A stretch of 64,000 bases of DNA from an uncultured Clostridium sp. (GTDB taxonomy: Bacteria > Bacillota > Clostridia > TANB77 > CAG-508). Position numbers and translations under genes: made by a program. The notes under the pieces are model-generated. The model saw nothing but the letters and a program-made list of their open reading frames with translations. It searched no databases and had not been told where the DNA came from. Below, one piece after another: positions 1 through 8,641 of the stretch. The stretch is taken from positions 37,677 to 101,676 of the forward strand of contig USRT01000003.1 of NCBI GenBank assembly GCA_900557195.1, written 5' to 3'. Within the stretch, counting starts at the first letter, position 1. The number at the start of each line of letters is the position of its first letter.

Positions 1-549
1 GAAGTGGAAATGAGCTGTGTTTTGGAATGTCTTGAAAAAGGAGCAATGCCTAGCGAGGAGGTTGCTGATGTAATGGCCGAAAGTAAGTTTGGTCATTTAT
101 TGGAGATGTATGCTAAATCTGCAAAAAACATAGTAATTGATGGTCAGTTTGTAACATCAAATTCACGAGGTGCACTTATTAAAACTTTGCGTCAGATAGG
201 ATACAAGGAGATTATAATATTTAATTTTCTTAATATGCCAAGAAAAGATGCGAAGATAAGAATTCAAAAGCGTGCTTTGGAGGAAGCAATGTATGATAGC
301 TATTCGACTAAACTTTCTGCATTAGAATTAGTACGGCTCAGACACTCCATGATGGGAAAAGATACAACACAGATGCTTACTGACATAATGCCAATTGAAG
401 TATGGAAAGAAACAGAAGCCTACAAGAAGAACTATAGTGATATCTATAGAAACTACTTCGAGTATGAGGTGATTAATTCAGGAGTTATGTTCCAGATGAA
501 ATATAACCTTTTTACATCAGGAGTTGATAAGTTTTTCTGCGTATATTGA
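1..549 (+). CDS. P-loop kinase-like protein, C-terminal part (5' end outside window)
   Basis: The frame is open to the left edge, so the start lies outside the window and any P-loop is missing. The visible 182 codons contain a 'NIVIDGQFVTSNSRGALIK' stretch followed by a 'GYKEIIIFNF' strand. This resembles the middle of polynucleotide-kinase/AAA_33-type small-molecule kinases, so the family call is tentative. The gene ends in a hairpin terminator. Base composition is richer in GC than the neighbours, and it uses one in-frame CGG arginine (334-336, V-R-L). A +1 shift there would stop within six codons, so CGG must be read as sense in this gene. It belongs to the atypical, probably acquired, gene class. 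Confidence 0.55.
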   Translation, partial: EVEMSCVLECLEKGAMPSEEVADVMAESKFGHLLEMYAKSAKNIVIDGQFVTSNSRGALIKTLRQIGYKEIIIFNFLNMPRKDAKIRIQKRALEEAMYDSYSTKLSALELVRLRHSMMGKDTTQMLTDIMPIEVWKETEAYKKNYSDIYRNYFEYEVINSGVMFQMKYNLFTSGVDKFFCVY

Positions 550-562
550 TTTATTTTGGGTA

Positions 563-595
563 GAGACATTGTGTTTTTCACAATGTCTCTTTTGT
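563..595 (+). terminator. Terminator of the kinase-like gene
   Basis: An 11-bp perfect stem (GAGACATTGTG / CACAATGTCTC) with a five-T loop is followed by a T-rich tract, 14 bases after the stop codon. Confidence 0.75.
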
Positions 596-643
596 CTTAT
601 AAATTGCAACAAATTAAAATAATAATGTTATATTAATGATATT

Positions 644-670
644 AAAAAAGCTATTTAAATAGCTTTTTTT
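644..670. terminator. Palindromic A/T-flanked hairpin, likely bidirectional terminator
   Basis: A perfect palindrome runs from a six-A tract through AGCTATTTAAATAGCT to a seven-T tract. It lies between the first gene and the metallo-hydrolase gene. Confidence 0.6.
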
Positions 671-803
671 AATACCTAGCACCAGCATAATATATAATTT
701 ATTAAAATTAAAACTATTTTTAAATACACTATAATATAAGAATTTTATTTTCTTTTTTTCGTTTATATGATATAAAGTGTTTAGTAAAAAAGGAGGAGAG
801 AAT

Positions 804-1436
804 ATGCTAGAGAATGTTGAAGTTCTATTTCACAGTGCTATTAAATTCTATTTTAATAATAAAATTGTATATGTTGATCCATATGGATTACAAGAATTTA
901 CAAAAGATGCAGATATAATATTTATAACACATGACCATTATGATCATTTTTCGATTGATGATATACAAAAGATTAAAAAGGAAGATACAGTATTTATATT
1001 ACCAGAAAGTATGAATGAAAAAGCAATTGAAAGTGGAATTGAAACTGATAAAATTATAAAAGTAGTGCCAAATAAAGAGTATGAATATCAAGAATTAAAA
1101 TTTGAAACAATACCATCATACAATATAAATAAAAAATTTCATCCAAAAGAAAATAATTGGATAGGATATATAATTGAAGTTAATAATATAAGATATTATA
1201 TTGCAGGAGATACAGACTTTACACCAGAAAGTAAAAATGTGAAATGTGATATAGCATTAGTTCCAATTGGCGGAACATATACTATGAACTATGAAGAGGC
1301 AGCAAAGCTTGTGAATCAAATAAGTCCTAAAATTGTAATACCAATTCATTATGGAAAGGTTGTTGGAACAAAGCAGGATGCAGAAAAATTTAAAGGTATA
1401 TTATATAAAGACATAGAATGTGTAATTATGATATAA
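804..1436 (+). CDS. Metallo-beta-lactamase fold hydrolase (UPF0173/YtkL-like)
   Basis: This 210-residue protein has the metal-binding motif THDHYDH near residue 50, then 'IAGDTDF' and 'IPIHYGK' further on. These are the His/Asp ligands expected of a dinuclear-metal MBL hydrolase of the small UPF0173 type. The substrate is unknown for the family and cannot be told from the sequence. The start was taken at the ATG at 804 because AGGAGG lies 8 bases upstream; an in-frame GTG at 777 has no ribosome site. The gene is native in base use and has no CGG codon. It faces the atypical HD-domain gene and shares a bidirectional terminator with it. Confidence 0.85.
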   Translation: MLENVEVLFHSAIKFYFNNKIVYVDPYGLQEFTKDADIIFITHDHYDHFSIDDIQKIKKEDTVFILPESMNEKAIESGIETDKIIKVVPNKEYEYQELKFETIPSYNINKKFHPKENNWIGYIIEVNNIRYYIAGDTDFTPESKNVKCDIALVPIGGTYTMNYEEAAKLVNQISPKIVIPIHYGKVVGTKQDAEKFKGILYKDIECVIMI

Positions 1437-1478
1437 AATAGTATTAGTGTAAGTAAAAAATATGCTAAAATTAATAAA

Positions 1479-1520
1479 AAATGTACAAAGACCCACAAAT
1501 GAGTGGGTCTTTGTACATTT
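1479..1520. terminator. Bidirectional terminator between converging genes
   Basis: A near-perfect stem of about 17 bp (AATGTACAAAGACCCAC with its complement) encloses a short loop and is flanked by A and T tracts. It sits between two convergent genes and can serve both. Confidence 0.85.
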
Positions 1521-2311
1521 TATGATGCGTATTCGCAAAGCACTTTGTAGGCTTTCTCCGCCATCTCGGAAGAAAGTGTAGCCTCAAAAACTTTCTTGTA
1601 TCCTGCAAGAATGCTAGGATAGCCGTATCCAGGCTGAAGTAATATCTCACGAGCGAAATTGTACTTTTTAATACAGCTTGTCATAAGAGTTGCTGCAAAG
1701 AGTACATACTCGCCATAGGTATGACAATACTTCATTTTATCGAACTTTTCGCCAGAAGCAAAATGATCAAAAACAAACTTGGATACATAAGTCTGGTCCG
1801 CATCAGGATTATCATGGCGATAACCTTTGGCATCAGTTTCAACCTCCCGAATAAGGTATGAAACGCATGCGGCGGCATTTTCGAGGTCATCTGCAGCTGT
1901 AATGATTGCTATATACAGATAACTAATCTGCGAAACGCAAAGTTGTAAACGGCCATGATATAACATTACATCGCGGAAAATCTGGATGCTTGCGTCAGTG
2001 GGATTTTCGAAGTCTTCATGAAGAAGATACTTGTCAAATCTTTCGAGACCAAGTACGTTATGGGAAATCTCACTATCCCAAAACTTTCCAAGAAGTCTGT
2101 ACTGGTCAACACGACCGTCATCGTGATGTTCAGCACAAAGAAGGAGTAATTCCTTACTGATGGCTACACCACTCTTGTCATAGAGTTTTTCTACAAAACG
2201 TATTACGTTTTCTACGTGTAAACGCTTTGCATCAAGGGCATCAGAACCCTTGAAAATGTCGAAATAACGGTTGTCGAGGTGGTACTGGTTGATAAAACTG
2301 TTCATAAACAT
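1520..2311 (-). CDS. HD-domain protein, function unknown
   Basis: The product is 263 residues. 'LLLLCAEHHDDGR' near residue 65 has the H...HD arrangement of HD-superfamily phosphohydrolases, and the rest is alpha-helical in character, but no subfamily is recognised. The start is the ATG at 2311, preceded by AGAAGGA; the frame is open further upstream without a ribosome site. It has its own promoter and terminator. Codon use is clearly different from the flanking genes (many GAC, GCG, TTC), and it has one in-frame CGG arginine (1847-1849, L-I-R-E-V). It is therefore placed in the acquired gene class. Confidence 0.65.
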   Translation of the reverse strand: MFMNSFINQYHLDNRYFDIFKGSDALDAKRLHVENVIRFVEKLYDKSGVAISKELLLLCAEHHDDGRVDQYRLLGKFWDSEISHNVLGLERFDKYLLHEDFENPTDASIQIFRDVMLYHGRLQLCVSQISYLYIAIITAADDLENAAACVSYLIREVETDAKGYRHDNPDADQTYVSKFVFDHFASGEKFDKMKYCHTYGEYVLFAATLMTSCIKKYNFAREILLQPGYGYPSILAGYKKVFEATLSSEMAEKAYKVLCEYAS

Positions 2312-2441
2312 AAAATTTCCTTCTTTCTCCCAAGTTCTTAGCTTGGGTGTTGTTAAAATAGTAAATGCAAAAGCTGAAAAAGAAGTTGTAAACGTGAAAT
2401 TCTCACGAAACAATTTTCAAAATCAACTAATTGATAAATAT

Positions 2442-2470
2442 ATTATACTATATTTACATAAAATTGTAAA
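2442..2470 (-). promoter_or_regulatory. Promoter of the HD-domain gene
   Basis: On the minus strand, TTTACA and TATAAT are separated by 17 bases. The transcript would carry a leader of about 125 bases with two small hairpins before the start codon. Confidence 0.6.
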
Positions 2471-2546
2471 GAAACAGTAATATTGTAATAATAATATTGT
2501 AACAATAATGTAAACTTCTATTATTTACTTTTTTTAACAATTTATA

Positions 2547-2573
2547 TTGAAAAATAAAAATTTATGTTATAAT
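2547..2573 (+). promoter_or_regulatory. Promoter of ppdK
   Basis: TTGAAA is followed after 15 bases by an extended -10 (TGTTATAAT), about 45 bases before the ppdK start. The ribosome site AAGGAGG lies 9 bases before the ATG at 2618. Confidence 0.55.
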
Positions 2574-2617
2574 AAAAGCAAATTTACGAAAGAATAATAA
2601 CAAGGAGGAAAAACAAA

Positions 2618-5245
2618 ATGGATAAAAAATACGTATACCTTTTTCAAGAAGGAAATGCAAATATGAGGGAACTGCTAGGAGGAAAAGGAGCAAATTTAGC
2701 AGAAATGACTAATCTTGGAATGCCAATTCCACGGAGGTTTTACAATAACAACAGAAAGTTGTAATGAATATTATGCAAATAATGAAAAGATTTCAGAAAA
2801 GATAATAAATCAAATATATGATGCACTTAGCAAATTAGAAAAAGAAACTGGAAAAGTTTTAGGAAGCATAGAAAATCCTTTACTTGTATCAGTAAGATCT
2901 GGGGCTAGAGCTTCTATGCCAGGAATGATGGATACTATATTAAACTTAGGAATTAATGACGAAGTAGTTAAAGCCATAGCCGAAAAAAACAGAAGATTTG
3001 CGTATGATAGTTATAGAAGATTTATTCAAATGTATAGTGATGTTGTAAAAGAAATACCAAAAAGTTTATTTGAGAAAGCAATAGATACTAAAAAAATGCA
3101 AAGAGGACTTACTCTAGATACAGATATGGATGCAAACGATTTAGAAGATTTGGTAAAAGTATTTAAAGCAATATATAAAGAGCAAACAGGAGAAGATTTC
3201 CCACAAGATTCTAAAGCACAATTAATAGATTCTGTAAAAGCAGTATTTCGTTCATGGAATAATCCAAGAGCTATAACATATAGAAAATTAAATGATATAC
3301 CAGAATCTTGGGGTACAGCTGTTAATGTTCAAGAAATGGTTTTTGGGAATATGGGAGATGATTGTGGAACAGGTGTAGCATTTTCTCGTAATCCAGCTAA
3401 CCGGAGAAAACAAAATATTTGGCGAGTTTTTAATGAATGCACAAGGAGAAGATGTTGTTGCAGGAATTAGAACACCTAAATCAATGGACACTTTAAAAGA
3501 AGTAAACGAAAAAGCATATAATGATTTTGTAAGATATGCACACAGATTAGAAAATCATTATAAGGATATGCAAGATATGGAGTTTACTATAGAACATGGA
3601 AAGTTATATATTCTTCAGACAAGAAATGGTAAACGTACAGCAAATGCAGCATTAAAGATTGCAGTAGATTTAGTTAAAGAAGGAATGATTTCTGAAAAAG
3701 AAGCAGTTTTAAGAATAGAACCAAAGCAATTAGAACAACTGCTACATCCAAATTTTAATGTAGAAAGCTTAAAATCTGCTAAAGTTATTGCTAAGGGTTT
3801 AGCCGCATCACCAGGTGCAGCAACAGGAAAAGTAGTATTTTCAGCAGAAAGAGCAGGGGAGCTTTCTAAAAATGGAGAAAAAGACTTAATATTAGTAAGA
3901 CTTGAAACATCACCAGAAGATATAGAGGGAATGGTAGTATGTAATGGAGTTTTAACTATAAGAGGTGGAATGACATCACATGCAGCTGTTGTTGCTCGTG
4001 GTATGGGAACTTGTTGTGTAGCAGGTTGTGGAGATATTACAATAAATGAAGACGAAAAGGTATTTTTCGCGCCAGATGGAAAATGCTATCATGAAGGTGA
4101 CTATATATCACTTGATGGTTCTACAGGAAAGGTATATGGCGAAAAAGTAGAAACAGAAGAAGCTTCATTATCTGGAGACTTTCGTGCATTAATGAGCTGG
4201 GCAGATTCTTACAGAAAACTTGGTGTTCGTACAAATGCAGATACTGAAAAAGATGCAAAACAGGCATATAAATTTGGAGCAGAAGGAATAGGTCTTTGTA
4301 GAACAGAGCATATGTTCTTTGATCAAGATAGAATTGCAGCAATTAGAGAAATGATAGTATCTAAAACTGCTACACAAAGAGAACAAGCTTTATCAAAGTT
4401 ACTTCCTATGCAAAGAGGAGATTTTGAAAAGTTATATAGAGCAATGGAAGGTCATCCTGTAACAATAAGATTATTAGATCCACCATTACATGAGTTTTTA
4501 CCACATGAAGACTCAGAAATAGACCAGCTTGCGAAAGATATGGGAATGACTTTTGATGAACTAAAAGCTATAGTTGTAGACTTACATGAATTTAATCCAA
4601 TGATGGGGCATAGAGGATGTAGACTAGACGTAACTTATCCAGAAATAGCTAGTATGCAAACAAGAGCTATTATTGAAGCCGCGATAAATGTTAATAAAGA
4701 AGGAATGAATATTGTTCCAGAAATTATGATACCATTAATTGGTGACTCAAAAGAGTTAAAGTATGTAAAAAATATAATTACACAAACAGCTGATGAAATG
4801 ATTATTAGTTCTGGCATGAGCTTAAAATATCATGTTGGAACAATGATAGAAATACCAAGAGCATGTTTAATTGCAGATGAAATTGCAGAAGATGCTGAAT
4901 TTTTCTCATTTGGTACAAATGATTTGACACAACTATGTTTTGGATTTAGTCGTGATGATGCAGGAAAATTCTTAAATTCATATTATGATAAAGGAATATA
5001 TGAATTTGATCCATTTGCTAAAATAGACACTGATGGAGTTGGAAAGTTAGTAAAAATGGCAGTAGAATTAGGGAAAAAAGCAAGACCAGATATTAAACTT
5101 GGTATTTGCCGGAGAACATGGAGGAAATCCACCTACAATAGAATTTTGTCATAAAGTGGGACTAAGTTATGTATCTTGTTCACCATATAGAGTTCCAATA
5201 GCAAGACTTGCAGCAGCACAAGCAGCAATTAAAAACGAGAGATAA
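2618..5245 (+). CDS. ppdK: Pyruvate, phosphate dikinase, in four frames joined by three CGG +1 shifts
   Basis: The enzyme interconverts pyruvate + ATP + Pi and phosphoenolpyruvate + AMP + PPi in the cytoplasm. The N-terminal ATP-grasp part, the phospho-histidine motif (GGMTSHAAVVARGMG, around 3963-4007) and the C-terminal PEP/pyruvate barrel with 'GTNDLTQ' and 'GICGEHGGNP' are all present. The gene changes frame by +1 three times, each time at an in-frame CGG (2732, 3402, 5110). Skipping the C gives one protein of 874 residues, the normal PPDK length. Shifts fall after residues 38, 261 and 830; the last follows the catalytic cysteine directly. Without recoding, translation would yield only fragments. 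Everything else about the gene (promoter, ribosome site, full conservation) says it is active. A decayed gene is unlikely because no other defects are present. Confidence 0.93.
2732..2734 (+). other. CGG +1 recoding site 1 (ppdK)
   Basis: The incoming frame reads CCA-CGG-AGG. The protein resumes as CCA-(C)-GGA-GGT, giving MPIP-GGFTITTES, in the conserved N-terminal motif of PPDK. Confidence 0.9.
3402..3404 (+). other. CGG +1 recoding site 2 (ppdK)
   Basis: The incoming frame reads AAC-CGG-AGA. Skipping C gives NPAN-GENKIFGEF, the conserved 'NP.(T/N)GEN' segment of PPDK. Confidence 0.9.
5110..5112 (+). other. CGG +1 recoding site 3 (ppdK)
   Basis: The incoming frame reads TGC-CGG-AGA. Skipping C gives LGIC-GEHGGNPPT. 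The TGC codon is the catalytic cysteine, so the last 44 residues of the active-site end depend on this shift. Confidence 0.92.
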
Positions 5246-5612
5246 TTTTAAATATTTGGTTACAATTCAGACTTCATATTAATTTGGTGCCCGAGTTTTA
5301 GTGAAGTAGTATATTTATAAAAATTCTAATTTGTTTTATACAAAGTTAGCTATATATAAATAAACTATTTCACAAATTACATATAAGATTAAGTCAAAAT
5401 GGACAATATTTATACAAAAACATCCAAATAAATTACATAGAGCTTGTATTATATAAAGAGAATAGTTATAATATAAAACAGAAAAAATAAATAAGAATCT
5501 GAACTTTGAAGTAATATAAAAAATGTAAACTTATACAAAAGTATATATATAAATATATTCTTGTATAAGTAATAATTTGAAATTAAAGTAGTAAGAAAGC
5601 GAAGGATAAATA
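5246..5612. other. Intergenic region, AT-rich, mostly featureless
   Basis: No open frame of note was found. The only visible structure is an inverted repeat of about 10 bp (ACTTATACAA ... TTGTATAAGT, roughly 5529-5570) just before the next gene. Its role is unclear. Confidence 0.5.
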
Positions 5613-6410
5613 ATGGGATTAAAAGACTTTTTTAAGTATATAATAAATAAGATAACAGGTAAAGAGATTAAAAGATTACCACCACCGAAAGTAGTAATGC
5701 AAGAAGAATCTTTTGCGCCAGAAGTAGAAAAAAATGCATATGTAGAAGCATATACAAAAAGAATAAATAATGAAAAAAGTGAATTTAAGATAAATGAAGA
5801 TGGAACAAGAATTAAATTTATAGACCAAAAAACAAATAAATTAGTAGAAGTTCAAAAAATAGCTAAAATAAAGACTGGACTTGAATATAATGAAAAAAGT
5901 ATAGATTTATATAAAGCAATTTATGCATTTGGAAATAAAGAAGATAGAAAAATAAAGAAAATATATTTTGCACTTCCATCAGAAAAAGGAATATTAGATT
6001 TATATAAAGGTTTAACGAAAAAAGCATCACTAAAAAAGAAATTAAGAATAATGTTTTCTCCAAAAATATTAGAAAGTAAAAAGGTTTTTTTAGGAATAAT
6101 AGTAGAAGATGAAATATATAATGATTATAGTTTAGTACAATCTGGTAAATTAGAAGAATATGCTATAGAATTAGAAAAGAAAAGACAGATGATAAAAATG
6201 AATAAACAAAAAAGTAAAAACCAAGTAAAACAAACAATTGGAAAAAAAGATAAATTAAAAATGTTAAAAAATGAAATTAAAAAAGATAAATTAAATATAG
6301 AACAATCAATAGTAACAAAAAACAATGTACAAACTGAAAATAAAACTAGAAAAACAAAAGATATAATAAGAAGTTTAAACAAGACAAGAGCTTTGAATGA
6401 ACAAAATTAG
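5613..6410 (+). CDS. Lysine-rich hypothetical protein
   Basis: The product is 265 residues and I do not recognise it. The first 190 residues look folded (alternating hydrophobic segments such as 'KIYFALPSEKGILDLYKG' and 'VFLGIIVEDEIYNDYSLV'). The last 75 residues are extremely rich in Lys, Asn and Gln and are probably unstructured and nucleic-acid- or membrane-surface-binding; that last point is inference. There is no signal peptide or membrane segment. Base use is native, with no CGG. GAAGGA stands 8 bases before the ATG. A terminator-like hairpin of the GGACAGTTC repeat family follows. Confidence 0.6.
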   Translation: MGLKDFFKYIINKITGKEIKRLPPPKVVMQEESFAPEVEKNAYVEAYTKRINNEKSEFKINEDGTRIKFIDQKTNKLVEVQKIAKIKTGLEYNEKSIDLYKAIYAFGNKEDRKIKKIYFALPSEKGILDLYKGLTKKASLKKKLRIMFSPKILESKKVFLGIIVEDEIYNDYSLVQSGKLEEYAIELEKKRQMIKMNKQKSKNQVKQTIGKKDKLKMLKNEIKKDKLNIEQSIVTKNNVQTENKTRKTKDIIRSLNKTRALNEQN

Positions 6411-6421
6411 TAGCAAATGAA

Positions 6422-6454
6422 CAAAAGGTGGACAGTTCTCTTGTCCACTTTTAA
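6422..6454 (+). terminator. Hairpin of the GGACAGTTC repeat family
   Basis: The stem AAAGGTGGACA / TGTCCACTTT closes on a short loop and is followed by T-rich sequence. It resembles the hairpin after uvrA (43321-43357). Confidence 0.6.
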
Positions 6455-6580
6455 AATTGTTTTGACATTAACATTTAAAATGAACATATTGACTTATCTA
6501 GCTAAATATATTAAATTATATAAAGAAATATTTTTTAGAGAACAAAATTAAAATAGACATAAGTGAGGAGAGATAAAACC

Positions 6581-7246
6581 ATGAAGGAATGTGAAATAAA
6601 AAATTTATACAATTTGGATGAAACAATAGCAAAAGATATATTTGAAGGATGTTTGTACCCATGGGAAATACTACCTAAAATTAAAGATTTTATTATAAAT
6701 CTTGGAGAAAGTTTGGATAAAGAAGAATATGAAAAAGTAGGTGAAAATGTATGGATTGCGAAATCTGCAAAAGTAGCAAAATCTGCATACATAAATGGTC
6801 CAGCAATAATTGGAAAAAATGCAGAAGTTAGACACTGTGCCTTTATTAGAGGAAATGCAATTGTAGGAGAAAATGCAGTTGTAGGAAATTCTACAGAGTT
6901 AAAAAATGTTATATTATTTAATAATGTTCAAGTTCCACATTATAATTATGTAGGAGATTCTATACTAGGATATAAATCACATATGGGAGCAGGTTCTATA
7001 ACTTCTAATGTAAAATCTGATAAAAAGCTAGTTATAGTAAAAAGTGAAGATGAAAAGATAGAAACAGGTTTAAAGAAATTTGGTGCAATGCTTGGAGATA
7101 ATGTAGAAGTTGGTTGTGGAAGTGTGCTAAATCCTGGAACTGTAATAGGAAAAAATACAAATATTTACCCGCTTTCTTCTGTAAGAGGTGTTGTTAAAGA
7201 AAATAGTATTTATAAAAAACAAGGAGAAGTTGCAGATAAATATTAA
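6581..7246 (+). CDS. Left-handed beta-helix protein, GlmU C-terminal-like
   Basis: The 221-residue product has hexapeptide repeats from about residue 50 (e.g. 'ANVWIAKSAKVAKSAYI'-type units, 'IIGKNAEV', 'VVGNSTEL'). It ends in 'GTVIGKNTNIYPLSSVRG'. This matches the acyltransferase half of GlmU-type proteins, and the uridylyltransferase domain is absent. Free-standing copies are common in Clostridia and their substrate is usually unassigned. The start chosen is the ATG at 6581, with GAGGAG about 10 bases upstream; an in-frame GTG at 6563 overlaps that ribosome site. It has no CGG. It ends close to a GC-rich hairpin shared with the convergent unknown gene. Confidence 0.75.
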   Translation: MKECEIKNLYNLDETIAKDIFEGCLYPWEILPKIKDFIINLGESLDKEEYEKVGENVWIAKSAKVAKSAYINGPAIIGKNAEVRHCAFIRGNAIVGENAVVGNSTELKNVILFNNVQVPHYNYVGDSILGYKSHMGAGSITSNVKSDKKLVIVKSEDEKIETGLKKFGAMLGDNVEVGCGSVLNPGTVIGKNTNIYPLSSVRGVVKENSIYKKQGEVADKY

Positions 7247-7260
7247 TTTTATTATATAAA

Positions 7261-7295
7261 AAACCGCCATGCACATGCACGGCGGTTTTTCCATT
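7261..7295. terminator. GC-rich bidirectional terminator
   Basis: AAACCGCC pairs with GGCGGTTT around a 12-base loop that can pair further (GCAC/GTGC-like), followed by a T run. It lies between convergent genes. Confidence 0.75.
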
Positions 7296-7338
7296 TTTAA
7301 CCCTGCGGTAAGCTAATGGGAAAGCTGTAATCATCACA

Positions 7339-7977
7339 TCAGTTGGCTACCATATGGATAATTCCATCCAATCTATGGGTTCCACAAAACTCTTCAGAAC
7401 CAATACGGTATCCAGTGGAATTCGTTTCATCAGTAATAATGAATGCATCACCAGTATACAATTTGGTAAGAGTAGAGTTAGGGTTGGTATCCCATTCGTC
7501 GCGGCAGTAAATGTATTCGCCATTTTCATCAGATCCGTCAGCACCGATTTTGGCGATGAGTTCCTGAGTGATGACAACTACCACACGACCAGACTCCGAA
7601 GGCGCAAGACTAGGTTTTACCTCAGATGCAGCTTCAAGCAACGGTGCCAAGTCACGGGACTGCTCATCTGTAAGTTTGAGATCAATGGGATTAGAGAGCA
7701 GCTTTGCGAGCTTGTTAGAAGGCGGGCAGTAGATGTCGTATAGGCCGTTAATCAAAACACGACCTCCGATAATGCGAACTACAGCTTCGCGGTCATCATC
7801 GTAGATGAAGCCATTAGGTGCTTCCTTGGTGGTGATTTTTACTCCATCGGGAGTGTGCTTAATCACACCTTCGACTTCGCCAAGATTTGAAGCAAGGCCA
7901 AGGCCGATAGTAAGCACGCTGAGCTTAGTAGCGCTGTGGTGAATGCCATTTGTGATGATTTGATTATTCTTTTCCAT
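7339..7977 (-). CDS. Hypothetical protein of the GC-richer gene class
   Basis: The product is 212 residues and I do not recognise it. It lacks a signal peptide and membrane spans. It contains beta-rich segments such as 'VVRIIGGRVLINGLYDIYCPP' split across residues 69-88, and ends '...EFCGTHRLDGIIHMVAN'. The ATG at 7977 has GGAGGACAC upstream. Codon choice (CGC, GCC, GAG, GGT) differs strongly from flanking genes, and a high-GC terminator lies nearby. It has no in-frame CGG. It is probably acquired from another Firmicute. Confidence 0.55.
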   Translation of the reverse strand: MEKNNQIITNGIHHSATKLSVLTIGLGLASNLGEVEGVIKHTPDGVKITTKEAPNGFIYDDDREAVVRIIGGRVLINGLYDIYCPPSNKLAKLLSNPIDLKLTDEQSRDLAPLLEAASEVKPSLAPSESGRVVVVITQELIAKIGADGSDENGEYIYCRDEWDTNPNSTLTKLYTGDAFIITDETNSTGYRIGSEEFCGTHRLDGIIHMVAN

Positions 7978-8054
7978 GAGTGTGTCCTCCTTAAGACGCT
8001 GCCGGAAGAATAGCCGGCTTTAAAATTTGTTATACTCATGCAGTCTCTCTGCAG

Positions 8055-8100
8055 AGCAGTAACCTTTTTCCTTTGTATTCATAATTACTGACCATGTCAA
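8055..8100 (-). promoter_or_regulatory. Possible promoter of the 7977 gene
   Basis: On the minus strand TTGACA is followed after 17 bases by TACAAA. A leader of about 80 bases would precede the ATG at 7977 and includes a small GCCGG hairpin. Confidence 0.35.
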
Positions 8101-8349
8101 AATATTGATTTAAATCCCAAATGGGGATAACACTATGGTCTCGTTATGAAATATACAGTCGAAAACGGTTTGTAATAATATGATAACACATATTGTAACA
8201 TTTTTCAAGCGTTATGTAAATTACGTGACGACTGAAATGTAAAAGTTTCATTTTTAATAGAGTTATAAAATATTAAATATTTACTGAAAAATATTATAAA
8301 AATTGATTGCAAAATGAAAACAAAGATGATAAAATACTTAAAGTTAAAT

Positions 8350-8560
8350 ATAAAAAATGTTGATTAGGACATGATTAAATAATCCCTTATTTAAAGTGAG
8401 ATAAGAATAGTGAGAACTTATCAATAACATTATTTAATTCCTACCTATGAATGAAATAGCAAACTATTTCCGGTTAAATATCGTTAAAATGAAAGAAGTT
8501 AAAATTAGAGGATGGTACCGTGCAAAAAAGCACGCCTTATGGTACTATCCTTTTTTGTAT
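8350..8560 (+). ncRNA. T-box leader of proS
   Basis: The core GAGGATGGTACCGTG (8508-8522) matches the T-box antiterminator sequence. It pairs with the following CACGCC...GGTACTATCC to form a terminator with a T run (to about 8556). The upstream 150 bases hold AGTGAGA-type stem I sequence. A CCT triplet near 8440 could be the proline specifier, but I cannot confirm its place in the loop. T-boxes let uncharged tRNA open transcription of the downstream synthetase gene. The exact 5' end is not determined. Confidence 0.85.
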
Positions 8561-8582
8561 TCATATATACAAAAATTTGTAA

Positions 8583-8612
8583 TTGGACTAAAGAACCGTC
8601 CCTTTGTCCATA
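8583..8612. repeat. Short palindromic repeat (GGACTAAAGAACCGTCC type)
   Basis: GGAC...GTCC ends surround AAGAACCGTCCC. It is related by sequence to the element at 63951-64000 and sits between the T-box terminator and the proS ribosome site. Confidence 0.45.
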
Positions 8613-8641
8613 AAATATATAAATAAAAGGAGAATGATAAT

